From assembly GCF_001418015.1 (NCBI RefSeq), contig NZ_LIQG01000026.1, forward strand, positions 372,001 through 436,000: a DNA stretch of 64,000 nt. The letters are read 5' to 3'. Shown piece after piece: positions 15,732 through 21,463 of the stretch (the stretch's first letter is position 1; every line of letters begins with the position of its first letter). Made by a program: the position numbers and the translations under genes. The stretch is from Lacinutrix mariniflava. Lineage in GTDB: Bacteria; Bacteroidota; Bacteroidia; Flavobacteriales; Flavobacteriaceae. Below the pieces are notes generated by a model. The model was not told where the DNA came from. It saw only the letters and a program-made list of their open reading frames with translations, and ran no database searches.

Positions 15732-17078
15732 ATGGGAATTATTATACAAATCTCTCAGTTTTTACTGGGTCTTTCACTATTAATCATACTTCACGAGCTT
15801 GGGCACTTTATACCAGCAAAATTATTTGGAACTAGAGTAGAGAAATTCTACTTATTTTTTGATGTAAAATTTTCTCTTTTTAAGAAAAAAATTGGAGAAA
15901 CTGTCTACGGAATTGGATGGCTACCGCTTGGTGGATATGTTAAAATTTCTGGAATGATTGATGAAAGCATGGACACCGAAGCCATGAAAGAAGAACCAAA
16001 ATCTTGGGAGTTTAGATCTAAACCAGCTTGGCAACGTTTAATTATTATGCTTGGAGGTGTAATTGTAAACTTTGTATTGGCTTATGTAATTTACTTTTTC
16101 TTGTCTTTTATTTATGGTGACAAAAATATTGATGCTACAAGTATTCAAGATGGTTATTTAGTTGAAAATCCGCTATTAACAGATTTAGGTTTTAAAACTG
16201 GTGATAATATTACTAAGGTTGGAGATTATGATGTTAACTATGTTTCTGATATTAAAGGAAACTTTATTGGTGCCAAAACTATTGAGTTTACAAGAGATGG
16301 TGTTAAGAAAGAAATTGCAATGCCTGTAGATTTTTTAGGTCAATTTTCAGACAGTAAAAGAAGAGATTTATTTGAAATGCGTTATCCTTTTATGATAGCT
16401 GAAGTACCAGATTCTTCTATAAATAAATCTGTGAACTTAAAACAATATGATGTTTTAACTAAAATTGGTCAAAATAAAATAAAATATTACGACCAGGCTG
16501 TTTCAATATTAGAGAATTATAAAGGTCAAACAATTGATGTAGAATTTCTAAGAGAAGATGTTGTTTTAAACGAAACTATAAAAGTTAGTAACGAAGGGAA
16601 AATAGAAGCAGTTCCTTATGGAAGAGTTGGTTCGGATTATATGCAGAAACTAGGTTATTACAATATGACAACTAAAGAATACTCTTTTGGAGAAAGTTTT
16701 AGTGGTGGATATAATAAGTTTACTGGACAAGTAGGTAAATACTTTGGACAACTTAAAGAAATAGGGAATCCTGAAACAGGTGCTTATAAAGGTGTAGGTG
16801 GTTTTTACGCCATTTTAAATGTTTTCCCTAATACTTGGAGCTGGCCAGTTTTTTGGAGCATTACAGCTTTCTTATCGATTATGTTAGGTGTACTTAACTT
16901 ATTACCTATTCCTGCTTTAGATGGTGGACACGTTATGTTTTTATTATACGAAATGATCTCAGGACGTAAACCAAGTGATAAATTTATGGAGTATGCACAA
17001 ACTGTAGGCTTCTTTATTTTAATAGGTTTAGTACTATTTGCCAACGGAAATGATATTTTTAAGGCAATTTTTAAATAA
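15732..17078 (+). CDS. rseP: RIP metalloprotease RseP (site-2 protease)
   Basis: Intramembrane zinc protease that cleaves anti-sigma factors and signal peptide remnants inside the inner membrane. The zinc motif HELGH is in the first membrane segment (LLIILHELGHF, about residues 16-26). The second motif NLLPIPALDGGH is near the C-terminus (about 393-404). One or two PDZ-like regions lie between (about residues 130-300). Length 448 is typical. The start MGIIIQISQFLLG places HELGH at the usual distance. It is monocistronic, followed by tRNA-Asn 67 bp later. Confidence 0.96.
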   Translation: MGIIIQISQFLLGLSLLIILHELGHFIPAKLFGTRVEKFYLFFDVKFSLFKKKIGETVYGIGWLPLGGYVKISGMIDESMDTEAMKEEPKSWEFRSKPAWQRLIIMLGGVIVNFVLAYVIYFFLSFIYGDKNIDATSIQDGYLVENPLLTDLGFKTGDNITKVGDYDVNYVSDIKGNFIGAKTIEFTRDGVKKEIAMPVDFLGQFSDSKRRDLFEMRYPFMIAEVPDSSINKSVNLKQYDVLTKIGQNKIKYYDQAVSILENYKGQTIDVEFLREDVVLNETIKVSNEGKIEAVPYGRVGSDYMQKLGYYNMTTKEYSFGESFSGGYNKFTGQVGKYFGQLKEIGNPETGAYKGVGGFYAILNVFPNTWSWPVFWSITAFLSIMLGVLNLLPIPALDGGHVMFLLYEMISGRKPSDKFMEYAQTVGFFILIGLVLFANGNDIFKAIFK

Positions 17079-17093
17079 AAATTAAAAAAAGTT

Positions 17094-17123
17094 TTGCAGA
17101 TACTAAAAAAGAATATATATTTG
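17094..17123 (+). promoter_or_regulatory. Promoter of tRNA-Asn (-33 TTG and -7 TATATTTG)
   Basis: TTG at 17094-17096 and TATATTTG at 17116-17123 are separated by 19 bp, the textbook Bacteroidota spacing. The -7 box ends 22 bp before the mature tRNA start. It is the best-formed promoter in the window and would also be the only visible promoter for the GIY-YIG genes downstream. Confidence 0.75.
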
Positions 17124-17145
17124 CGCTCGCAACAGCGAAAAACAC

Positions 17146-17219
17146 TCCTCTTTAGCTCAGTTGGTTAGAGCATCTGACTGTTAATCAGAGGGTCCTTAGT
17201 TCGAGCCTAAGAAGAGGAG
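17146..17219 (+). tRNA. tRNA-Asn (GTT)
   Basis: A 74-nt cloverleaf. Acceptor TCCTCTT (17146-17152) pairs with AAGAGGA (17212-17218), with discriminator G. The anticodon arm TCTGA/TCAGA encloses the loop CTGTTAA with anticodon GTT at 17180-17182. The T-arm is CTTAG-TTCGAGC-CTAAG. CCA is not encoded. The 3' half is partly duplicated twice downstream (see the tandem repeat at 17196-18010). Confidence 0.96.
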
Positions 17220-17232
17220 CAAGTTTACAGAA

Positions 17233-17257
17233 GCCACTAGAAATAGTGGCTTTTTTT
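17233..17257 (+). terminator. Terminator of tRNA-Asn, abutting the first GIY-YIG start codon
   Basis: GCCACTA (17233-17239) and TAGTGGC (17244-17250) enclose a GAAA tetraloop, followed by seven T. The ATG of the nuclease gene begins at the next base. Identical copies are at 17607-17631 and 17981-18005. Confidence 0.9.
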
Positions 17258-17545
17258 ATGGAAAATACCGTCTACATACTACATTCGATTAAACTTGATA
17301 AATTCTATACAGGTGAAACTGCCGACTTTAATACTAGAATAGAGTTTCATAAAAATGCTGAGTCTCGAAAATTTACCGCTAAAGCTAATGACTGGACTTT
17401 ATTCTTGAAATTTCAATGCGAAAACAAAACAATTGCCAAAAAGATTGAACTACACATTAAAAAAATGAAAAGTAAAGTATACATCAAGAATCTAAAAAAG
17501 TATCCAGAAATTATCAGCAAACTAAAAGAAAAATATAAAAGTTAA
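17258..17545 (+). CDS. GIY-YIG nuclease family protein, copy 1
   Basis: A 95-residue single-domain GIY-YIG (URI/UPF0213-like) nuclease. The core motif is VYILHS...KFYTG (residues about 4-19), then the conserved Arg in RIEFH and Glu in KKIELHIKKMKS; the C-terminus is highly basic. The start is ATG 17258; an in-frame GTG at 17246 lies inside the terminator stem and is rejected. No promoter fits between the T-run and the ATG, so expression must come from read-through of the tRNA-Asn transcript. The stop codon lies in a sequence derived from the tRNA anticodon region. The role is unknown; a homing-type or mobility function is inferred from the tRNA duplication. Confidence 0.9.
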   Translation: MENTVYILHSIKLDKFYTGETADFNTRIEFHKNAESRKFTAKANDWTLFLKFQCENKTIAKKIELHIKKMKSKVYIKNLKKYPEIISKLKEKYKS

Positions 17546-17551
17546 GCAGAG

Positions 17552-17569
17552 TCCCGATAGCTATCGGGA
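17552..17569. repeat. 18-bp perfect palindrome TCCCGATAGCTATCGGGA (first copy)
   Basis: It separates the degenerate anticodon-like block (17541-17551) from the tRNA T-arm copy. It replaces the five bases GGTCC of the real tRNA. The second copy is at 17926-17943. Confidence 0.9.
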
Positions 17570-17606
17570 TTAGTTCGAGCCTAAGAAGAGGAGCAAGTTT
17601 ACAGAA

Positions 17607-17631
17607 GCCACTAGAAATAGTGGCTTTTTTT
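17607..17631 (+). terminator. Terminator hairpin, copy before the second GIY-YIG gene
   Basis: Identical to 17233-17257 (GCCACTA-GAAA-TAGTGGC and T7) and again directly followed by ATG. It would limit read-through into the second nuclease gene. Confidence 0.85.
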
Positions 17632-17919
17632 ATGGAACATACCGTCTACATACTACATTCGATTAAACTTGATAAATTCTATACAGGTGAAACTGCCGAC
17701 TTTAATATTAGAATAGAGTTTCATAAAAATGCTGAGTCTCGAAAATTTACAGCTAAAGCTAACGACTGGACTTTATTCTTGAAATTTCAATGCGAAAACA
17801 AAACAATTGCCAAAAAGATTGAACTACACATTAAAAAAATGAAAAGTAAAGTATACATCAAGAATCTAAAAAAGTATCCAGAAATTATCAGCAAACTAAA
17901 AGAAAAATATAAAAGTTAA
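17632..17919 (+). CDS. GIY-YIG nuclease family protein, copy 2
   Basis: A tandem duplicate of copy 1, 95 residues, differing at two amino acids (Asn3 to His, Thr to Ile in the FN-x-RIEF region) and at a few silent positions. All family motifs are intact, so both copies appear functional and the duplication is recent or maintained by conversion. It is preceded by the same tRNA tail and terminator, and followed by the same degenerate tRNA block, palindrome (17926-17943) and a third tRNA tail. Function is as for copy 1. Confidence 0.9.
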   Translation: MEHTVYILHSIKLDKFYTGETADFNIRIEFHKNAESRKFTAKANDWTLFLKFQCENKTIAKKIELHIKKMKSKVYIKNLKKYPEIISKLKEKYKS

Positions 17920-17925
17920 GCAGAG

Positions 17926-17943
17926 TCCCGATAGCTATCGGGA
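17926..17943. repeat. 18-bp perfect palindrome TCCCGATAGCTATCGGGA (second copy)
   Basis: Same position in unit 2 as 17552-17569 in unit 1. The rest of the gap up to dprA (18011-18142) shows no gene or clear signal. Confidence 0.9.
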
Positions 17944-17980
17944 TTAGTTCGAGCCTAAGAAGAGGAGCAAGTTTACAGAA

Positions 17981-18005
17981 GCCACTAGAAATAGTGGCTT
18001 TTTTT
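17981..18005 (+). terminator. Terminator hairpin, third copy
   Basis: The same 25-bp hairpin and T-run close the tandem array. The five bases ATGGA and a TAA follow, the remnant of a third nuclease start. Confidence 0.85.
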
Positions 18006-18142
18006 ATGGAGTAAACTTTCACTCACTAACTGCTATATCTATACTTAGTCTTTAATAACAAAACATCATTAATTTTATTTCTTCACGATATAGAATAACA
18101 AGTCAAAACTTTAAGAAACTAATTATTAAAAAGAAGAGAATT

Positions 18143-19246
18143 TTAAATAACCTCAAACAATTTCCCTGGTAAAGGTCTAATTACACCTTTAAGTTCCATA
18201 TTTAATAACAAACCAGCGATTTTAAAAGTAGGCATATTACAGTTTAGTGCAATAATATCAAGCATTACCTTATCATTATCTTTAAGGTAATTATAAATTA
18301 CTTTTTCGTTATCGTCAAGCTCTACAAACAATTGCTTTTGTATTACCGGTTTTTTACTGTCTTCTAATTGCCAATTAAGTATATAAGGCACATCTAAAGG
18401 TGTCGATAATAAGTGTGCTCTTTGTTGTTTTATTAAATTGTTACATCCAACACTTTGCGAATCTGTTGTGCGACCAGGAACCGCAAATACATCGCGATTA
18501 TAAGAGTTTGCAATATCTGCAGTAACAAGACTACCTCCCTTTACGGCAGATTCTACAACTATAGTTGCTTCGCTAATACCAGCAATAATACGATTACGTT
18601 TTAAAAAATTATTTCTATCAAAATTAGCAGTACTCCAAAAATCGGTATAGAAACCTCCATTATTCTCTACCTCTGCCATATATTTTTTATGTGTTTTTGG
18701 ATAGATTTGATTTAAACCATGAGCTAAACAACCAATAGTTTGCAAGTTGTGTTTTATGGCTGCTTTATGTGCTGTAATATCTGTACCATACGCAAAACCA
18801 GAAACAATTACAGGATCGTAAATAGCAAGCTCTTCCACTAACTTCTCACAAAAAGCAATACCGGAAGTTGTTATTTTTCTTGCACCAACAATACTAATAA
18901 TGTGCTTTTTGTTTAGATCTATATTTCCTGCTTCAAAAAGTAAAATAGGACTATCAATACAGTGTTTTAATCTTTCAGGATAAGAATCTGAATTAAAGTA
19001 GTGTGTTTTTAAACCTTCAGCTTTAATAAATTTAAGTTCATTTTCTGCTGCTTCGAAATGGTTTCGGCTAAACAAATCGGAAATAGTAACACTACCAATG
19101 CCATCTATTTTTAAGAGGTTTTGTTTCTTCTCTTTAAGCACAGCTTCGGCAGAACCGCAATGAGATATGAGTTTTTTTGCCGTTACATCACCAATTTTAA
19201 TGACATTTTGTAGCGCTAATATGTAAAGCAAGTCGTTTTCTGTCAT
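18143..19246 (-). CDS. dprA: DNA-processing protein DprA
   Basis: Loads RecA on incoming single-stranded DNA during natural transformation. An N-terminal helix-hairpin-helix/SAM-like region (residues 1-about 70: NVIKIGDVTAKKLISHCG, IDGIGSVTI) precedes the Rossmann-like core with IVGARKITTSG and SGFAYGTDITAHKAAI, ending with DIANSYNRDVFAVPGR. A C-terminal winged-helix part (about 300-367) is present. Length 367 is typical. It is divergent from the SPOR-domain gene, and no other competence genes are nearby. Confidence 0.96.
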   Translation of the reverse strand: MTENDLLYILALQNVIKIGDVTAKKLISHCGSAEAVLKEKKQNLLKIDGIGSVTISDLFSRNHFEAAENELKFIKAEGLKTHYFNSDSYPERLKHCIDSPILLFEAGNIDLNKKHIISIVGARKITTSGIAFCEKLVEELAIYDPVIVSGFAYGTDITAHKAAIKHNLQTIGCLAHGLNQIYPKTHKKYMAEVENNGGFYTDFWSTANFDRNNFLKRNRIIAGISEATIVVESAVKGGSLVTADIANSYNRDVFAVPGRTTDSQSVGCNNLIKQQRAHLLSTPLDVPYILNWQLEDSKKPVIQKQLFVELDDNEKVIYNYLKDNDKVMLDIIALNCNMPTFKIAGLLLNMELKGVIRPLPGKLFEVI

Positions 19247-19337
19247 TTTATCTAATTGATTTTGAGACTACAATAAAAGAATTTTAACGGTGTTAATAAC
19301 TAATAGAGCCTACATTTTTATGGGTAATAAAAAATCT

Positions 19338-19345
19338 TAACTTTG
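19338..19345 (+). promoter_or_regulatory. -7 promoter box of the SPOR-domain gene, possibly giving a leaderless mRNA
   Basis: TAACTTTG is an exact TAnnTTTG match ending only 5 bp before the ATG at 19351. With the usual spacing, transcription would start at or just before the start codon. Confidence 0.5.
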
Positions 19346-19350
19346 TTTCT

Positions 19351-20289
19351 ATGCAATTAGAGACTTACATAAGCGATTTATTATACCGTTACGAATGTGT
19401 TACTGTACCTGAGTTTGGTGCTTTTTTATCACAACGCGTATCTGCAACTGTTCACGAAACTACAAATGCTTTTTATCCGCCAAAAAAACGATTATCGTTT
19501 AACGAGCAAATACAAACTAACGATGGTTTATTAGCACGTTATATTGCTGATGTAGAAAAAATACCATTTGAAGCAGCTACCGAAAAAATCGCAAAACGCG
19601 TAAAATCTCTTAAGTCTAATTTAACTGAAGGTAAAACACTTTCTTTCGAAAATATTGGTGATTTAAAACTCAATACCGAAGCTAAAATTGAGTTTAACCC
19701 AAGTTACCACTTAAACTACTTAACTGATGCTTTTGGTTTATCTCAATTAGTTTCTCCTGCTGTAACACGTGAAGTTTACAAGGAAGAAGTTGAAGCGATT
19801 GAAAAAGTAATTCCGTTAACAATTACTCAAGAAAGCCGTAAAACAAAGCCTTATCTTAAGTATGCTGCTATTGCTTTAATTGCATTAACGATTACAGGTT
19901 TGGTTTCTGGTAGTAATTATGTAAATACTATTGAGTCTCAAAATCAAATTGCACAAGAAGAAGCCAATACACAGTTAGAAACCAAAATTCAGGAAGCTAC
20001 TTTTATTATTAGTAATCCATTGCCTGCTGCAACATTAAATGTAAGTAAGCAATCTGGAAACTACCATATTGTTGCTGGTGCTTTTAGAGTAGAAGACAAT
20101 TGTCTTAAAAAAGTAGCACAACTAAAAGAACAAGGTTTTAAAGCTAGAAAAATTGGTGTTAATAAATATGGATTACATCAAGTTGCTTACGGAAGCTTTA
20201 ACGATAGAAACGAAGCTATAAACATGCTAAATTCTATTCGTAAAAACGAAAACGAAGCTGCTTGGTTATTAGTTAATGACTTAAACTAA
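19351..20289 (+). CDS. HU-CCDC81 and SPOR domain-containing protein
   Basis: A 312-residue cell-division or envelope protein typical of Bacteroidota. The N-terminal 130 residues show the duplicated HU-like CCDC81 pattern (MQLETYISDLLYRYECVTVPEFGAF; LSFENIGDLKL). A membrane segment lies at about 170-190 (YAAIALIALTITGLVSG). A C-terminal SPOR domain (about 233-310: YHIVAGAFRVEDNCLKKVAQL ... AYGSFNDRNEAINML) binds denuded peptidoglycan glycan strands. The HU-like part would be cytoplasmic and the SPOR part periplasmic. A link between nucleoid or cytosolic partner and septal wall is inference. Confidence 0.93.
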   Translation: MQLETYISDLLYRYECVTVPEFGAFLSQRVSATVHETTNAFYPPKKRLSFNEQIQTNDGLLARYIADVEKIPFEAATEKIAKRVKSLKSNLTEGKTLSFENIGDLKLNTEAKIEFNPSYHLNYLTDAFGLSQLVSPAVTREVYKEEVEAIEKVIPLTITQESRKTKPYLKYAAIALIALTITGLVSGSNYVNTIESQNQIAQEEANTQLETKIQEATFIISNPLPAATLNVSKQSGNYHIVAGAFRVEDNCLKKVAQLKEQGFKARKIGVNKYGLHQVAYGSFNDRNEAINMLNSIRKNENEAAWLLVNDLN

Positions 20290-20343
20290 ATACACTTTCT
20301 CTTAATATTTCCTAAAATTTAAGGCTGAACCTTTAAATCGGCT

Positions 20344-20351
20344 TACCTTTG
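20344..20351 (+). promoter_or_regulatory. -7 promoter box of the acyl-CoA thioesterase gene
   Basis: TACCTTTG, an exact consensus match, 53 bp upstream of the ATG at 20405. Confidence 0.5.
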
Positions 20352-20404
20352 CATTTTACAAAAAGACCCTCATTTTCATGAGAACAAATTTTTAAATAAA
20401 ATTG

Positions 20405-20914
20405 ATGGAAGCAAGAACAGCAAAAGAATCAAGAACAATAATGACTGATATGGTTTTACCTGGTGAAACCAATCCAATTAACAACCTTTTTGGTGGTGAG
20501 TTATTGGCTAGAATGGATCGTGCTGCAGGTATTAGTGCGCGTCGTCATTCTAGACGTGTTGTTGTTACCGCATCTGTTAATCACGTTGCTTTTAATCGCG
20601 CCATTCCTTTAGGGAGTGTTGTAACTGTAGATGCAAAAGTATCTCGCGCTTTTACAAGCTCTATGGAGATTTACATAGATGTTTGGATAGAAGACAGAGA
20701 ATCTGGCGTAAAAGCGAAAGCTAATGAAGCCATATATACTTTTGTTGCAGTAGATGAAACCGGAAGACCTATTCGAGTACCAGAATTAATTCCAGAAACT
20801 AAAGAAGAGATTGAGCGTTTTGAAGGTGCCTTAAGACGTAAACAATTAAGTTTAGTTTTAGCAGGAAAAATGAAACCTCATGATGCGACTGAGTTGAAGG
20901 CGATTTTTGAGTAG
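20405..20914 (+). CDS. Acyl-CoA thioesterase (hotdog fold)
   Basis: Hydrolyses acyl-CoA to free fatty acid and CoA in the cytoplasm. A single hotdog domain of the YciA/ACOT type shows VLPGETNPINNLFGGELLARMDRAAG (with the catalytic Asp/Asn region) and VVTASVNHVAF. The start is ATG 20405; the TTG one codon upstream is not needed. The length of 169 residues matches the family. It is probably monocistronic with its own -7 box, and no fatty acid genes lie next to it. Confidence 0.94.
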   Translation: MEARTAKESRTIMTDMVLPGETNPINNLFGGELLARMDRAAGISARRHSRRVVVTASVNHVAFNRAIPLGSVVTVDAKVSRAFTSSMEIYIDVWIEDRESGVKAKANEAIYTFVAVDETGRPIRVPELIPETKEEIERFEGALRRKQLSLVLAGKMKPHDATELKAIFE

Positions 20915-20961
20915 GTTCTGTTTACAAAGCTTAACGGCTTAAGCTAAAATGTTTAATGCTC

Positions 20962-21043
20962 TGCGATATTTGTAACTTCGCAGTTATAATATAAAAATCA
21001 GATTTCTTGTTTTGGTGCGAAGTTACAAACTTCGCAAATCGCA
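20962..21043. repeat. Inverted repeat with TGCGAAGTTACAAA arms
   Basis: TTTGTAACTTCGCA (20969-20982) is the exact reverse complement of 21016-21029. The right side also folds on itself (GCGAAGTT-ACA-AACTTCGC, 21017-21035). It lies downstream of the thioesterase gene and beside the broken gene at 21056-21387. It resembles a REP/RAYT-type palindrome, but no transposase is present. Confidence 0.7.
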
Positions 21044-21055
21044 GTCATAGTAAAA

Positions 21056-21387
21056 CTAAAATGGTAGTTTATCCCAAACACATTTCACACAATTTAATAG
21101 ACTATCTGGTACTGGCTTATGCAAATACAACTCACTATATTTAGGTTTTTCATTACTGTATTTAACTAAAAACATCTTACCTATATACTTTTCTTGAATT
21201 GGTTATTAGCATAAAACGCGTATCTAAAACTATTAGATACTTTTGCTCCGCTATTAAGATTCGTAATAGTACCAATACTATACCTTACATTTCCTTTTAA
21301 ATGATCTTTTCTATCTTTATGAAATAAATACATAGAAAAAAGGATAAAGAGAAGAACAGATGTAAAAATTAAATTTAATTTTTACAT
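21056..21387 (-). pseudogene. Broken gene for a small membrane-anchored protein
   Basis: Coding-like sequence with two lesions. From an ATG at 21387 the second codon is TAA (21384-21382), where AAA would give MKKLNLIFTSVLLFILFSMY, a membrane anchor. The frame then runs to a stop at 21183-21181. Shifting by one base near 21187-21195 restores YIGKMFLVKYSNEKPKYSEL and continues through HKPVPDSLLNCVKCVWDKLPF to a stop at 21056. The F-L-V-K-(Y/F)-S-x-(E/K)-x-P-K-x-S-E-L pattern recurs in small flavobacterial proteins of unknown function that I remember. Intact length would be about 110 residues. It occupies most of the 549-bp gap 20915-21463. Confidence 0.6.
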
Positions 21388-21389
21388 CT
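21358..21389. repeat. 32-bp perfect palindrome
   Basis: The left arm AGATGTAAAAATTAAA (21358-21373) is the exact reverse complement of 21374-21389. It covers the start and the nonsense codon of the broken gene at 21056-21387. Confidence 0.95.
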
Positions 21390-21446
21390 AAGTATCATAA
21401 CTATCCAAAGTAGCACTTCATGTTTTTATTTAATTTCAAGAGATTA

Positions 21447-21458
21447 CTGCCTTCGCAG
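21447..21458. repeat. Short hairpin repeat CTGC-cttc-GCAG
   Basis: It is flanked by GATTA and GAAT, matching the consensus GATTCCTGC-nnnn-GCAGGAATGACA of this hairpin group. It lies 5 bp beyond the stop codon of the EnvC-like gene. Confidence 0.55.
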
Positions 21459-21463
21459 GAATG

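Larger units (their letters stand above)
17196..18010. repeat. 374-bp tandem repeat carrying tRNA-Asn 3' end, terminator and GIY-YIG gene
   Basis: Unit 1 spans 17196-17569, unit 2 17570-17943, partial unit 3 17944-18010. Each begins with the last 24 nt of tRNA-Asn (TTAGTTCGAGCC...), then the identical terminator hairpin, then the nuclease gene. Units 1 and 2 differ at only a few bases. Before each extra tRNA tail stands GTTAAGCAGAG, which matches the tRNA anticodon region GTTAATCAGAG (17180-17190) in 10 of 11 positions, followed by an 18-bp palindrome. Unit 3 stops five bases into the coding start (ATGGA, then a TAA). Confidence 0.97.

Noticed and set aside
17246-17257. GTG start giving GIY-YIG copy 1 four more residues (same in copy 2 at 17620)
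   Set aside because: The GTG lies in the terminator stem and the added residues M-A-F-F come from the T-run; the ATG at 17258 is the natural start.
17541-17593. Second functional tRNA gene in the tandem array
   Set aside because: Only the 3' half is present, with the acceptor 5' strand and D-arm missing and a palindrome in the variable region; no cloverleaf can form.
17196-18010. CRISPR-like array
   Set aside because: The repeats are 374 bp, in two and a fraction copies, and contain a gene; there are no spacers or cas genes.
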